From positions 1,054,001 through 1,118,000 of the forward strand of contig NZ_CP048103.1 in the NCBI RefSeq assembly GCF_013282215.1: 64,000 nucleotides of DNA. Direction: 5' to 3'. The notes under the pieces are model-generated. The model had not been told where the DNA came from, did not search any database, and saw only the letters and a list, made by a program, of their open reading frames with translations. The translations under genes and the position numbers were made by a program. This DNA comes from Kroppenstedtia eburnea. GTDB taxonomy: Bacteria > Bacillota > Bacilli > Thermoactinomycetales > DSM-45169. Of the stretch, positions 45,855-55,730 are shown piece after piece (position 1 is the first letter of the stretch; each line of letters begins with the position of its first letter).

Positions 45855-45897
45855 CAAAAAAACCCGGCACGCTGCCTTTCGGCAGTGTGCCGGGTTT
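45855..45897 (-). terminator. Terminator of typA
   Basis: AACCCGGCACGCTGCC / GGCAGTGTGCCGGGTT with loop TTTC; on the minus strand it is followed by seven T. Confidence 0.88.
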
Positions 45898-45908
45898 CAT
45901 CTGTTGTC

Positions 45909-47735
45909 TCACTCCACCCGTCCAGCCTGTTTCTGGTATCTGCGGCGCTGGTTTTTGGGCAGGATCCGTTTGCGGATGCGGAAGGCCTGGGGTGTCACTT
46001 CCAATAACTCATCATCGGAGAGGTATTCCAGGGCATCGTCGAGGGAGAGGTTCTTCGGCGGCTCCAGGCGCAGGGCGTCATCGGAGCCGGCGGCACGGAA
46101 GTTGGTCAACTGTTTCTTTTTGCAAACATTGACATCCAGGTCGTTTTCCCGGATATGCTGACCGACGACCATCCCTTCATATACCTCGGTATTGGCTCCG
46201 ATAAAAAGTGTGCCCCGCTCCTGGGCGGCATGCAGTCCATAGGATGTGGCATCGCCGGGCTCCCAGGCGACCAGTGACCCGTGATCCCGGGTCTGAATCT
46301 CACCGGAATGGGGCTCATAGCCGCCAAAGAGGGTGTTCATCAGGCCTTCCCCCCGGGTGGCTGTCAAAAACTGCTGGTTAAAGCCGATCAAGCCCCGGGT
46401 GGGGACACGATAAGTGTAATGGACGGAGCCGTCATCCCGCAGTTCCATGTCCACCATCTGTCCTTTGCGGCGCCCCAGCAGTTCCACCACCGCTCCCTGG
46501 TACTCGCTGCTCACTTCCACCTCGACGACTTCCACCGGTTCATGCCATTTGTCGTCGATTTTCTTCAGGATCACTTCCGGTTTGCTCACCTCAAACTCAT
46601 AACCTTCCCGACGCATATTTTCAATCAGGATGCTGAGGTGCAGCTCTCCCCGGCCCGCCACCAGGAAGGTGTCGGGGGAATCGGTGTCCTCCACATGGAG
46701 AGCGACGTCCCGCTCTGATTCCAGGTAGAGGCGCTCCCTCAGCTTCCGGGAAGTGACATATTCCCCTTCCCGCCCGGCGAAGGGGCTGGTGTTGACACCA
46801 AAGGTGACGCGGAGAGTGGGCTCCTCCACTTGGATCGGAGGCAGGGGTTGCGGTTTTTCCGGATCGGTGATGGTATCCCCGATCCCCACATCCCCGAGGC
46901 CGGTCAAGGCGATGATATCGCCGGCGGTGGCTTCTTCCACTTCGGTCCGTTTCAAGCCTTCGTGGGTGAAGACCTGAGCCACCTTCAAGGAATGAGGGGT
47001 TCCCTCCCGGTCGATCTGTAGGACGTGCTGGTTTTTGCGGATGGTTCCGCTGTTCAGCCTGCCGATCACAATTTTCCCTTTGTAGTCGTCATGGCCCATC
47101 AGGGTGGCCTGCATCTGAAGCGGAGCATCAGGTTGGACCCGGGGAGAGGGCAGATACTCCACAATTTTTTCAAACAGCGGCTCCAGACTGTCCGTCAGTT
47201 GGTCCGGCTCCTCACCGCAAATTCCGTTCAGGGCACTGGCGTAGAGAACTGGGAACTCCGCCTGCTCCTCCGTCGCCCCCAAGTCAACAAAGAGATCGAA
47301 GGTGGTGTCCACCACATAGTCGGGACGGGCGTTGGCCCGGTCGATCTTGTTGACGACGACGATCGCTTTATGGCCCCGTTCCAGGGCGTGGCGGAGGACG
47401 AACTTGGTCTGGGGCATGGGCCCTTCCACAGAGTCCACCAGCAACAAGACTCCGTCCACCATGTTCATCACCCGCTCCACCTCGCCGCCGAAGTCGGCGT
47501 GGCCCGGAGTGTCGACAATATTGATCTTCACCCCGTTGTAGTGAACGGCGGTGTTTTTGGACAGGATGGTGATCCCCCGCTCCCGTTCCAGGTCATTGGA
47601 ATCCATGACCCGTTCGGCGACGCTCTGATTTTCACGGAAGATATGGCTCTGTTTCAACATCGCGTCCACGAGCGTCGTTTTCCCGTGGTCGACGTGTGCG
47701 ATAATGGCAATGTTGCGGATTTGGTCAGCTTTCAT
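45909..47735 (-). CDS. typA: Ribosome-associated GTPase TypA/BipA
   Basis: 608 residues, normal for this translational GTPase that assists 50S assembly and stress growth. G1 AHVDHGKTT near residues 12-20, switch region ERERGITI, G3 [16 protein letters not shown]4 [12 protein letters not shown]-Tu-II, EF-G-C-like and TypA-specific C-terminal domains follow ([25 protein letters not shown]). ATG 47735 gives the conserved N terminus [11 protein letters not shown] but has no good ribosome site. A TTG at 47768 with GGTGA upstream could be the real start. Confidence 0.95.
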   Translation of the reverse strand: MKADQIRNIAIIAHVDHGKTTLVDAMLKQSHIFRENQSVAERVMDSNDLERERGITILSKNTAVHYNGVKINIVDTPGHADFGGEVERVMNMVDGVLLLVDSVEGPMPQTKFVLRHALERGHKAIVVVNKIDRANARPDYVVDTTFDLFVDLGATEEQAEFPVLYASALNGICGEEPDQLTDSLEPLFEKIVEYLPSPRVQPDAPLQMQATLMGHDDYKGKIVIGRLNSGTIRKNQHVLQIDREGTPHSLKVAQVFTHEGLKRTEVEEATAGDIIALTGLGDVGIGDTITDPEKPQPLPPIQVEEPTLRVTFGVNTSPFAGREGEYVTSRKLRERLYLESERDVALHVEDTDSPDTFLVAGRGELHLSILIENMRREGYEFEVSKPEVILKKIDDKWHEPVEVVEVEVSSEYQGAVVELLGRRKGQMVDMELRDDGSVHYTYRVPTRGLIGFNQQFLTATRGEGLMNTLFGGYEPHSGEIQTRDHGSLVAWEPGDATSYGLHAAQERGTLFIGANTEVYEGMVVGQHIRENDLDVNVCKKKQLTNFRAAGSDDALRLEPPKNLSLDDALEYLSDDELLEVTPQAFRIRKRILPKNQRRRYQKQAGRVE

Positions 47736-47871
47736 ATCCAGGCGCGCAGGATGCGCTTCCCCCTTCAACTAAAATCACCCGGCTCGCCCTTCAACGGGAC
47801 GGGATCAATTTTGACATAAACTCTCAGGGAGTCATTATAGCACAGGATGAGCCCCCGGTGAAGAAAACATC

Positions 47872-47963
47872 TTTACCGAAGGAAACAGATCAGATATAAT
47901 ATATAAGATTTGGAAAGAGAAAGCGATCCGGGTGGGCAAAGGTCTTGGGGCCTTTGCTTTTTT
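47872..47963 (+). ncRNA. Possible short RNA with own promoter and terminator
   Basis: TTTACC (47872-47877), 17-bp spacer, TATAAT (47895-47900), then about 60 nt ending in the hairpin GCAAAGG-tcttgggg-CCTTTGC and TTTTTTATT (47936-47963). The predicted transcript has no sensible reading frame and ends before any gene; the next gene on this side is convergent. It could be a small RNA or a remnant leader. Confidence 0.35.
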
Positions 47964-47987
47964 ATTGGCGAGGGGACCGTCGCTCAG

Positions 47988-48022
47988 AAAAAAATGAAAC
48001 GCCGCAGCCAACGACTGCGGCG
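47988..48022 (-). terminator. Terminator of the fructose operon
   Basis: CGCCGCAG / CTGCGGCG stem with loop CCAACGA; followed on the minus strand by TTTCATTTTTTT. Confidence 0.8.
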
Positions 48023-48032
48023 CACCCGATTG

Positions 48033-49412
48033 TCAAGCCTCCTGTACCGGCTTCTTCAACAGTGTGACGAAAACGGCTGTCACCAATGTTCCGATCGCGA
48101 TCGAGAGCATGTAGGGCAACAGATGCGTGATCGCATGGGGGATGAAGAATACAAACACACCACCATGGGGAGCCACCAAAGTCACGTTAAACCACATGGA
48201 GAGGGCACCTGTGACCGCAGATCCGATCATAATCGATGGAATCACGCGGAGGGGATCCTTCGCCGCAAACGGGATGGCACCTTCTGTGATGAAGGAAGCT
48301 CCCAGAACGACTGCCGCCTTGCCTGCTTCCCGTTCGTCGCGGGTAAACCGGTTTTTTCGGAGAAACGTCGCCAAAGCCAACCCGAGAGGCGGCGTCATTC
48401 CGGCTGCCATCACCGCCGCCATCGGGGTTTGGACGCCTGCTTCCAACATGGTGATCCCGAAGGTGTAGGCGGCTTTATTGAGCGGTCCCCCCACATCGAA
48501 GGCCATCATCGCTCCGAGGAGCAACCCGAGCACAACGGCTGAGCCGGCTTGCATCCCTTGCAAGAAACGGGTCAGTCCCTCAGTGACGGCGGCCATGGGC
48601 GTCCCGATGACGTAAATCATCAGCAGACCGACGATGAGGACTGAAAAGAGGGGGATGATGAGTACCGGTTTCAGCCCTTCCAAGGTTGCCGGCAACTTCA
48701 GGTGTTTTTTGATCCCCAGGGCTACATAACCCGCTAAAAATCCGGCCACAATGCCGCCGAGGAAGCCGGAGCCGATCTGTGATGCGAGCATGCCGCCGAC
48801 CAAGCCCGGCGCAATTCCCGGTCGGTCGGCGATGGAGAAGGCGATAAATCCGGCCAGCACCGGAACCATCAGCGCAAATGCGGTCTCCCCGCCGATCTGC
48901 TTAAGTGCCGCCGCCAGGGTGCCTTTCTCTTCGGCGGCGTGAATTCCAAACATAAATGAGAGCGCAATCAACAGCCCACCTGCGACCACGAAGGGGATCA
49001 TGTAGGAGACGCCGGTCATCAGATGTTGATACACGCCTCGCCGTTCCCGGGGGCGTTCCGCCTGTTGTTGCTGCTGAACGGTCTCCACATCCTGGACCGG
49101 TGAAGTCTTTTGTTGCACAACCTGATCGATCAAGGCCTCCGCGTTCTTAATCGCATCTCCCGTCCCTGTTTTCACCACCGGCTTCCCGACGAAGCGTGTA
49201 TCATCCACTTTGGTGTCGGCGGCGATAATGACACCGTCGGCACGGGCGATCTCCTCAGCCGTCAGTTCATTCTCCGCACCGACGGAACCCTGTGTCTCCA
49301 CTTTGACTTCGTAACCTTTCTTTTTCGCCGCCTGTTCAATCGCTTCCGCCGCCATGTACGTATGGGCAATCCCGGTGGGACAAGACGTGATCGCCACAAT
49401 TAATTTGGCCAT
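48033..49412 (-). CDS. fruA: Fructose PTS transporter, EIIBC
   Basis: 459 residues. EIIB domain at 1-100 with the phosphorylated Cys in [10 protein letters not shown] (Cys 11), a Gln-rich flexible linker about 104-122, and a membrane EIIC domain to the end with about nine spans ([45 protein letters not shown]). It imports fructose as fructose-1-phosphate. The EIIA domain, fused in many FruA proteins, is a separate gene 15 bp upstream. Last gene of fruR-fruK-EIIA-EIIBC. Confidence 0.94.
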   Translation of the reverse strand: MAKLIVAITSCPTGIAHTYMAAEAIEQAAKKKGYEVKVETQGSVGAENELTAEEIARADGVIIAADTKVDDTRFVGKPVVKTGTGDAIKNAEALIDQVVQQKTSPVQDVETVQQQQQAERPRERRGVYQHLMTGVSYMIPFVVAGGLLIALSFMFGIHAAEEKGTLAAALKQIGGETAFALMVPVLAGFIAFSIADRPGIAPGLVGGMLASQIGSGFLGGIVAGFLAGYVALGIKKHLKLPATLEGLKPVLIIPLFSVLIVGLLMIYVIGTPMAAVTEGLTRFLQGMQAGSAVVLGLLLGAMMAFDVGGPLNKAAYTFGITMLEAGVQTPMAAVMAAGMTPPLGLALATFLRKNRFTRDEREAGKAAVVLGASFITEGAIPFAAKDPLRVIPSIMIGSAVTGALSMWFNVTLVAPHGGVFVFFIPHAITHLLPYMLSIAIGTLVTAVFVTLLKKPVQEA

Positions 49413-49427
49413 ACTTCACAACCTCCC

Positions 49428-49886
49428 TCAGGATGGATCCATCTTGGACAAAGCACGCAAAATATCCCCTTTTGTTTTTGCCTGCATCAGCTCGTCACGA
49501 AAGGATTCATGCATCAGTTTTCGGGACAATTTGGCCAATGTTTGCAGATGCAGATTGTCAGACTGTTCCGGAACCGCAATCATGAAAAACAGTTTCGCCG
49601 GTTGTCCGTCCAAGCTGTCAAAATCGACACCTTCCAAAGAGCGTCCGAAGGCGATAGCCGGCTCTTTCACCGCGGTCGATTTGCCATGGGGAATGGCAAT
49701 CCCGTATCCGATGCCTGTACTTCCTTGCTGTTCCCGGGCAACAATCGACTGCAGAAAAACATCTCTGTCCAACAGTTTCCCGTCCCGATCCAAAAGTGCA
49801 GCCAACTCATTCAATACATCCGCTTTGGTCTTAGCCTCCAGCTGTTCGGTGATTCGCTGTTCATTCACGAGTTCGGTTATTTTCAT
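49428..49886 (-). CDS. Fructose PTS EIIA component
   Basis: 152 residues, PTS_EIIA_2 domain. The phosphoacceptor His is in GIAIPHGKSTAVKEP (His 67). It passes phosphate from HPr to the EIIB Cys of the adjacent FruA. The ATG overlaps the fruK stop by 4 nt, indicating coupling. Confidence 0.93.
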   Translation of the reverse strand: MKITELVNEQRITEQLEAKTKADVLNELAALLDRDGKLLDRDVFLQSIVAREQQGSTGIGYGIAIPHGKSTAVKEPAIAFGRSLEGVDFDSLDGQPAKLFFMIAVPEQSDNLHLQTLAKLSRKLMHESFRDELMQAKTKGDILRALSKMDPS

Positions 49887-50851
49887 GTGCTTCGATCCCC
49901 TTTGATCATCATCTCTTCTGAGAAAGGAACTGGCTGTACCTGTTTTTTCAGTTTGCGTATTTCGTCCAATGTTCCGAAATCCGTTCCACTCTTACTTGCG
50001 GCAGCTGTTCCCGAGGCCACGCCCCACGACAATGTTTCCGATAGGGTTCTGCCTTTCATCAGTGACTGCAAAATTGACGCCACCATGGCATCCCCGGCCC
50101 CCACCGTGCTTTTCGGTGTGATGGGAGGGGGCACTGCCATCAGATGTTCTTGCGGCGATGAACCGATGGCCCCCTTTGCACCCAAGGACAGGAAGACGTA
50201 TGAGATCCCCCTTCGATGAAGAGCTGCGATCTGTGCGGATATGGTTTCGTTCCCTCGCTTTAACTGCCGCATCTCCTCTTCATTCGGTTTAATAAGAAAG
50301 GGACGGGCGGCGATTCCTTCCATGAGGGCTATTCCACTGCTATCGAGGAGTACGTGTTTCCCCATGTCTTTCAGCAGATGAATCATGTCGCGATAAACGG
50401 TTTCCGGAACACCTGGCGGAACACTGCCGGAAAGGACAATCCACTTCACCCGCTCCGGCAGCTGGTGCAATTTTTCCCACAAAGAGTGAAGAGCGGAGGG
50501 CGGGACAGTGAAGCCGGTGTCGTTTAATTCGGTCATCGCATTTGCTGATGGGTCCCATACTTTAATATTCTGACGGGTTTCTCCGGGACAGCGGATCAAA
50601 TCCGTCGCAATCCCTTCCTGCTCCAAACGGGATGTAAACAGGGTTTCATTGACTTCTCCGATAAAACCCATCGCCATTGACGGAATCCCCAGCTCGGCCA
50701 AGGCCCGGGACACATTGATCCCTTTTCCTCCAGGATCGGTTTTCTTATGATCGATGCGATGGGTCCCCTGTAAAGTAAAGGAATCGACGGTGAGTGTCTG
50801 GTCGATCGCCGGATTCAGGGTGACTGTCACTACTTCAAACAGTGGAACCAT
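49883..50851 (-). CDS. fruK: 1-Phosphofructokinase
   Basis: About 322 residues, PfkB family; phosphorylates fructose-1-phosphate to the 1,6-bisphosphate. Substrate motif VTLNPAIDQT, GGKGINVSRALAELG, and the anion-hole/catalytic Asp in STVGAGDAMVAS. The start is uncertain: ATG 50851 sits directly behind AGAAGGGG, and a GTG further in would give the usual TVTLNPAID start. It overlaps the 3' end of fruR. Confidence 0.93.
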   Translation of the reverse strand: MVPLFEVVTVTLNPAIDQTLTVDSFTLQGTHRIDHKKTDPGGKGINVSRALAELGIPSMAMGFIGEVNETLFTSRLEQEGIATDLIRCPGETRQNIKVWDPSANAMTELNDTGFTVPPSALHSLWEKLHQLPERVKWIVLSGSVPPGVPETVYRDMIHLLKDMGKHVLLDSSGIALMEGIAARPFLIKPNEEEMRQLKRGNETISAQIAALHRRGISYVFLSLGAKGAIGSSPQEHLMAVPPPITPKSTVGAGDAMVASILQSLMKGRTLSETLSWGVASGTAAASKSGTDFGTLDEIRKLKKQVQPVPFSEEMMIKGDRST

Positions 50852-51620
50852 CCCCTTCTGCCGCAATGGTTACCTTTAATCCCCGGTCTGTGAATTCTTC
50901 TTTGATTCGGTCATCGATGCCCCGATCGGTGATCAGGTTGTCGACGGCTTCAAGGGAACAGACATGAGCGAAAGCGGTCCGACCCATTTTGCTTGAATCA
51001 GCCAGCAGGAACACTTCCCGTGCCGACCGGATCATATCCTGTTTCGTCTTCGCCTCCAAGGGATCCGGGGTGGTCACTCCCCTTGCGAGATCAACCCCGT
51101 TGGCACCGAGAAACAGTTTGTCCACGTTCAGCTGTTTTAACATCGATTCGGCGTAGGGGCCGACAGCGGCCAGTGTATTAAACTTGACCATTCCCCCGAT
51201 CAGGATGACGTCCATCTCCCTTTCGACCGATAAAATGGAGGCGATGTGATAAGCATTGGTCACAACGGTTAAGCGGGGGTGTCCGCACAACTCTTTGGCC
51301 AGATGTGTTGTCGTTGTGCCGGCATCCAAAAGGATCGTATCCCCCGGTAGGATAAATTGAGCGGCTGCCTCAGCGATGGCCGCTTTCTCAAACTCTTGAA
51401 CCGACTCTTTTTCACGGTAGCTCGGCTCGGTTTTTCCCTTTTCCGGCAAGATCGCCCCACCATGTGTCCGCTCCAACAGGCGTTCATCCTCCAGCTCCTG
51501 CAAATCCCGACGAATCGTACTCTCAGATACACCGAAGTGACTCGTCAATTCCTGTACAGTTACCCGTTCCTGCCGGCTGAGTAAAGCCAGAATTTGTTGT
51601 TTCCGTTCCTCCGCAAACAA
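50835..51620 (-). CDS. fruR: DeoR-family repressor of the fructose operon
   Basis: 261 residues. N-terminal DeoR helix-turn-helix (RQERVTVQELTSHFGVSESTIRRDLQELE) and a C-terminal sugar-phosphate sensor with ILLDAGTTTTHLAKEL and the TDRGIDD segment. It starts at TTG 51620 behind AAGAGGTGG. First gene of the operon, so autoregulated. Repeats of CAATCA(T/G) just upstream (51635-51670) are candidate binding sites; fructose-1-phosphate is the known effector of the family. Confidence 0.9.
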   Translation of the reverse strand: MFAEERKQQILALLSRQERVTVQELTSHFGVSESTIRRDLQELEDERLLERTHGGAILPEKGKTEPSYREKESVQEFEKAAIAEAAAQFILPGDTILLDAGTTTTHLAKELCGHPRLTVVTNAYHIASILSVEREMDVILIGGMVKFNTLAAVGPYAESMLKQLNVDKLFLGANGVDLARGVTTPDPLEAKTKQDMIRSAREVFLLADSSKMGRTAFAHVCSLEAVDNLITDRGIDDRIKEEFTDRGLKVTIAAEGDGSTV

Positions 51621-51688
51621 AAAACCACCTCTTAACTGATCATGACTGATTGCAACTGTTTATGATTGTTTGTGTCCATTTTACATCA

Positions 51689-51702
51689 TGTAAGCGTTTC
51701 AA
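51689..51702 (-). promoter_or_regulatory. Candidate cre (CcpA) site upstream of fruR
   Basis: TGTAAGCGTTTCAA matches the catabolite-responsive element core TGWAANCG with a partly degenerate right half. It lies about 70 bp before the fruR start. Confidence 0.4.
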
Positions 51703-52201
51703 TCAATCGGAAACGATCATCGATATCCTGGGACGTACTCCGAAATGATCTGAAAGTGATGGACCAATCTGTACTATAGTTAGCCCGGGACCACCGCCTC
51801 CCCGTCCACGTCTTCGACTTCGACCTCCCTGAGGCTGTGAAGGGAAGGAGATCGGAACCACGGTGGGAGAGATGGGGTCGTAGTTTGATCGGTGAGGGTG
51901 GGGGATGGGCTACTGAATATCCTTTTTTCGTGAAAATCCAATCAACTTGTTCAGCATGCATCGGAAAAAAGCAGGATGGCCGGGATGTTGAAAACATTCT
52001 ATAAGAAATCAAGGCTTCAACTAGAGGATTAAGCGGCTTCTGTGTAAGGCATCCCTGTTTGCACCATAGAATCCTCCCTAAAATTTGTAGGGTTTATCCA
52101 GATATTCACCATGAATAATGTATCTATAATGGCAAAAACTAAATTAAATCTTGAGCAAATTAGATCTTACCGGCACTAAATCAATAATGACGGAGGGAAT
52201 C
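51703..52201. other. 500-bp region before the aconitase gene
   Basis: No gene that I can support. A GC-rich part (51780-51910) and an AT-rich part (51950-52190) look like different origins. TATAAT at 52125-52130 may be the -10 of the aconitase promoter, with no good -35. Open frames here lack ribosome sites. Confidence 0.4.
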
Positions 52202-54157
52202 ATGGCTCTGAACGTTGCGCAAAAACTGATTCAAAGTCACTTGGTATCGGGGGATATGGTACCAGGCAGTGAAATCGGCCTGAAGATCGACCAAACTCTT
52301 ACCCAGGACGCAACCGGTACGATGGTCATGCTGGAGCTTGAAGCGATGAAGCTGGACCGCGCCAAAACGGAAGCATCCGCCCAATATGTTGACCATAATA
52401 TCATTCAAGAAGATAACAAGAATCCGGACGACCATCTGTTTTTGCAAAGTGCGACTCGGCGATTTGGAATGTATTTCAGCCGTCCCGGCGGGGGAGTCAG
52501 CCATCCGGTACATATGCAACGCTTAGCCAAACCGGGAAAAACGCTGCTCGGTTCCGACAGCCATACATGTGCCAACGGTTGCATGGGCATGCTCGCCATA
52601 GGCGCCGGCGGGATTGATGTCGCGATGGCGATTGCAGGGGAACCGTTTTACGTAAAAATGCCAAAAATATGGGGTGTCAAGTTAACTGGCGCATTGCCCG
52701 ATTGGGTAAGTGCGAAAGACGTCATCTTGGAGCTGCTTCGCCGTTATGATGTCAAAGGCGGAATCGGGAAAGTTATTGAATATTACGGCCCCGGATTAAA
52801 ACAACTAAGCGCAATGGACCGGCATGTAATCGCAAATATGGGTGCGGAGCTGGGTGCAACCGGTTCGGTATTTCCTTCAGATGAAGAAATCAGGCATTTT
52901 TTGAAAAGCCAAGGCCGGGAAGAAGATTGGATTGAGCTTCTCGCAGATGAGGGAGCACAATATGATCTCCATGAGGTGATCCATTTATCCGAGCTGGAAC
53001 CTCTGATCGCAAAACCTTCCAGTCCCGGCAATGTCGTACCGGTCAAAGAAGTCTCCGGTGAACCCATTTATCAAGCCTATATCGGTTCTTCGGCCAATCC
53101 GGGTTTCCGTGATTTTGCTGTAGCTGCGGAAATCGTCAAAGGCAAAAAAGTCGCCCCCGGTGTATCTCTTGACATTAATCCGACATCACGGCAAATGCTC
53201 ACAGACCTGGTGAACGAGGGGCATATTTCCAATCTGTTATCCGCAGGGGCACGGCTGCATCAGGCGGGATGCAACGGTTGCATTGGAATGGGCCAGGCGC
53301 CTGCAACAGGTCGCAACAGTTTACGGACTACGCCTCGCAATTTCCCCGGACGTTCGGGCACGAAGGAAGACAGCGTCTTCCTTTGCAGTCCGGAAACCGC
53401 GGCAGCATCAGCGTTAACCGGTAAAATTACAGACCCCCGTACGCTGGATATGGACGATCCGAAAGTGAAAGACCTGGATCATCCGACGGTAGATGATGAT
53501 ATGTTGGAAGCCCCGCTACCGTTCGAAGAGGCAAGGAAAGTCGAGCTGGTGAAAGGGCCAAACATTAAATCCATCCCGAAAATGGACGCTTTACCTGACG
53601 AACTGGAAGTACCGATTCTGCTTAAAATGGGGAATAACATTTCAACAGACGAAATTCTCGCCGGGGGCGCGCGTGTTCTTCCATACCGCAGCAACATCGA
53701 AAAGATCAGCGAATTCGCTTTTGAGATTATTGACGATACGTATTATGAATCCGCCATGCGCATTCGTGAATCAGGTGGGCATGCCATCGTAGCGGGCTTT
53801 AATTACGGTCAAGGATCCAGTCGAGAACACGCTGCGCTTGCCCCCCGTTATCTCGGGTTGCGTGTCGCTATGGCTAAAAATTTCGCTCGTATACATTGGC
53901 AGAACCTGGTCAATTTTGGTATCCTACCTCTCACATTTAGCATGGAAAGCGATTATGACACATTGGAAAAAGGTGACGTTGTACGTTTCTCAAATTTGCG
54001 AGACCAGCTTAGCCAAGGGAATCATGTAAAAATAACCATTGTGGGGAAAAATAAGGCATTAACATTAACTCATGTACTGTCAAAACGGCAAATCGACATG
54101 ATGCTAAAAGGCGGCCTTATTAATTGGGTAAGAGACCGCAGGGCAGGAGAAGTATAA
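52202..54157 (+). CDS. Aconitate hydratase, short form
   Basis: 651 residues, matching the short bacterial aconitase type (TIGR01342-like) rather than the roughly 900-residue AcnA of most Bacillales. Iron-sulfur ligands are in SDSHTCANGCMG and HQAGCNGCIGMG. The swivel domain has GNNISTDEILAGGARVLPYRSN and GFNYGQGSSREHAALAP. It isomerises citrate and isocitrate. ATG 52202 follows GGAGGG by 5-6 nt. Base composition is lower in GC than its neighbours, and a tiny CxxC protein follows, so the pair may have come in together. Confidence 0.9.
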   Translation: MALNVAQKLIQSHLVSGDMVPGSEIGLKIDQTLTQDATGTMVMLELEAMKLDRAKTEASAQYVDHNIIQEDNKNPDDHLFLQSATRRFGMYFSRPGGGVSHPVHMQRLAKPGKTLLGSDSHTCANGCMGMLAIGAGGIDVAMAIAGEPFYVKMPKIWGVKLTGALPDWVSAKDVILELLRRYDVKGGIGKVIEYYGPGLKQLSAMDRHVIANMGAELGATGSVFPSDEEIRHFLKSQGREEDWIELLADEGAQYDLHEVIHLSELEPLIAKPSSPGNVVPVKEVSGEPIYQAYIGSSANPGFRDFAVAAEIVKGKKVAPGVSLDINPTSRQMLTDLVNEGHISNLLSAGARLHQAGCNGCIGMGQAPATGRNSLRTTPRNFPGRSGTKEDSVFLCSPETAAASALTGKITDPRTLDMDDPKVKDLDHPTVDDDMLEAPLPFEEARKVELVKGPNIKSIPKMDALPDELEVPILLKMGNNISTDEILAGGARVLPYRSNIEKISEFAFEIIDDTYYESAMRIRESGGHAIVAGFNYGQGSSREHAALAPRYLGLRVAMAKNFARIHWQNLVNFGILPLTFSMESDYDTLEKGDVVRFSNLRDQLSQGNHVKITIVGKNKALTLTHVLSKRQIDMMLKGGLINWVRDRRAGEV

Positions 54158-54190
54158 TCTTACGTTTAAATGGAAAGGAGCAATTGCGGG

Positions 54191-54367
54191 ATGGCAGATC
54201 GTGATCGGGTATGTAAAGCTTGCGATGGAACCGGATTGTTGGCCGACGATGAAAACTGGCAATATACATGCACAGTATGCAACGGTGACGGAATTTTGGA
54301 GTCAAGGGAAAATCTCGATTCGAATCGGATTATCAATGTTGATGAAACAAACCGCATATTGGACTAG
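54191..54367 (+). CDS. 58-residue protein with two CxxCxGxG-like motifs
   Basis: 58 residues containing VCKACDGTGLL and TCTVCNGDGIL, the paired CxxCxGxG zinc-knuckle repeat known from the DnaJ cysteine-rich domain, anti-TRAP and YuiA. It would bind one zinc ion. ATG 54191 follows AAAGGAG (about 11 nt), 33 bp after the aconitase stop, with a terminator downstream, so the two genes form a small operon. Role unknown; a cluster-assembly or chaperone-like aid to aconitase is a guess. Confidence 0.75.
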   Translation: MADRDRVCKACDGTGLLADDENWQYTCTVCNGDGILESRENLDSNRIINVDETNRILD

Positions 54368-54382
54368 TATGAACCTTACAAA

Positions 54383-54418
54383 GCGGATTCCGGCGTGATT
54401 ATGTGGAATCCGCAATTT
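54383..54418 (+). terminator. Terminator of the aconitase operon
   Basis: GCGGATTCC / GGAATCCGC stem followed by AATTTTA. Confidence 0.75.
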
Positions 54419-54681
54419 TAGTGTGGTTCTTACTTCATGCTCTTTTTGAACTGTCAGCTCTGTCTGCTAAGTGAGATCCGGGAATAAATGAGGTCGGAGT
54501 TGACGGTGAATCAGGCTGGATCCATTTTGCATCAGCCAGATTGGACAAGCGATGGTGGATTTCACCAAGGGTAGCTGCACTGAACGGTCACCCATGACAC
54601 ATAACCCCTGCCCCCCAATTGCTTGTCTCTTCCACATTGACTACAATAATAAAGCATGGATGAGACAGGAGGCGAAGGGGT
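54419..54681. other. Gap before lplJ
   Basis: No gene seen. The right end has TTGTCT and TAATAA about 18 bp apart, a weak promoter candidate for the lipoate ligase gene. Confidence 0.35.
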
Positions 54682-55674
54682 TTGCTGTTTATTGACAACC
54701 AGAATCACTATGATCCGCGGGTGAATCTCGCGATTGAGGAATATGTGTTGAAGCATCTGGATATCAACGAGACGTACCTCTTGTTTTATATCAATGATCC
54801 TTCCATCATCATCGGGCGGAACCAGAACACGGTGGAAGAGATTCATGTGGACTACTGCCGGGAGCATGGGATCCACGTGGTCCGGCGCCTGTCCGGGGGC
54901 GGGGCGGTCTATCATGACCGGGGGAATTTGAATTTCAGTTTTATCACCAAGGATGACGGGGAGAGTTTCCTCAACTTCCGCAAGTTCACCGAACCGGTGA
55001 TCAAGGCGTTGCACCGACTCGGGGTCCATGCTGAGATGACAGGGCGTAACGACATCCAGGTCGGGGAGAAAAAGATCTCCGGCAACGCCCAGTTCAGCAC
55101 CAAGGGACGGATGTTCAGCCACGGCACCCTGATGTTGGATGTGGATTTGGGCCGGGTGGCGGAGGCTTTGAAGGTGAAAAAGGAGAAATTCCAGTCCAAG
55201 AGCACCAAGTCGGTGCGGAGTCGGGTGGCCAACATCAGCGAATTTCTGGATCGCAAGCTGTCCGTGGAGGAGTTTCGCGAGATCTTGCTCCGCTACATCT
55301 TTGAGGAGGAGGCGGAGATTCCCCAATATCGCCTCACCGAGGCCGACTGGAAGATCATCAATCAAATATCTGAGGAACGCTACCGCAATTGGGACTGGAA
55401 CTTCGGCCATTCGCCCAAATTCAACGTGGAGCACTCCCGGCGCTTTGAAGGGGCAGGCAGCATCGATGTGCGCCTGCAGGTGGAAAAGGGTATGATCGAG
55501 GGTTGCACGATCTTCGGAGACTTTTTCGGAGTGAAGGATGTCCGGGAGATCCAGGATCGGCTCACCGGCAGTCGCTATGATCGGGAGGAGATCGTAAAGG
55601 CTTTGGAAGGGATCGACATCGGGGAGTATTTCGGAAAGGTGTCCAAGGAAGAGTTTATCGACTTGGTCTATTGA
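54682..55674 (+). CDS. lplJ: Lipoate--protein ligase
   Basis: 330 residues, LplA/LplJ two-domain type. Biotin/lipoate-ligase core: IIIGRNQNTVEE, VVRRLSGGGAVYHDRGNLNFSF and the catalytic Lys region KFQSKSTKSVRSRVANI. The C-terminal accessory domain starts at about 250. It salvages lipoate onto 2-oxoacid dehydrogenase and glycine-cleavage proteins. TTG 54682 lies 9 nt after AGGAGG; no ATG is suitable. Strong terminator after the stop. Confidence 0.93.
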   Translation: MLFIDNQNHYDPRVNLAIEEYVLKHLDINETYLLFYINDPSIIIGRNQNTVEEIHVDYCREHGIHVVRRLSGGGAVYHDRGNLNFSFITKDDGESFLNFRKFTEPVIKALHRLGVHAEMTGRNDIQVGEKKISGNAQFSTKGRMFSHGTLMLDVDLGRVAEALKVKKEKFQSKSTKSVRSRVANISEFLDRKLSVEEFREILLRYIFEEEAEIPQYRLTEADWKIINQISEERYRNWDWNFGHSPKFNVEHSRRFEGAGSIDVRLQVEKGMIEGCTIFGDFFGVKDVREIQDRLTGSRYDREEIVKALEGIDIGEYFGKVSKEEFIDLVY

Positions 55675-55685
55675 CATCGGACTTT

Positions 55686-55710
55686 GCCGGGGTTTCCCCG
55701 GCATTTTTTT
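55686..55710 (+). terminator. Terminator of lplJ
   Basis: GCCGGGG-TTT-CCCCGGC then seven T. Confidence 0.9.
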
Positions 55711-55730
55711 AACGGGAGGGGGAATGGATC

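Noticed and set aside
47910-48542. Plus-strand open frame opposite fruA
   Set aside because: Basic, His/Arg-rich shadow running through a terminator and the EIIC coding region.
51686-52012. Open frame upstream of the aconitase gene
   Set aside because: No start signals, composition changes midway and no family resemblance.
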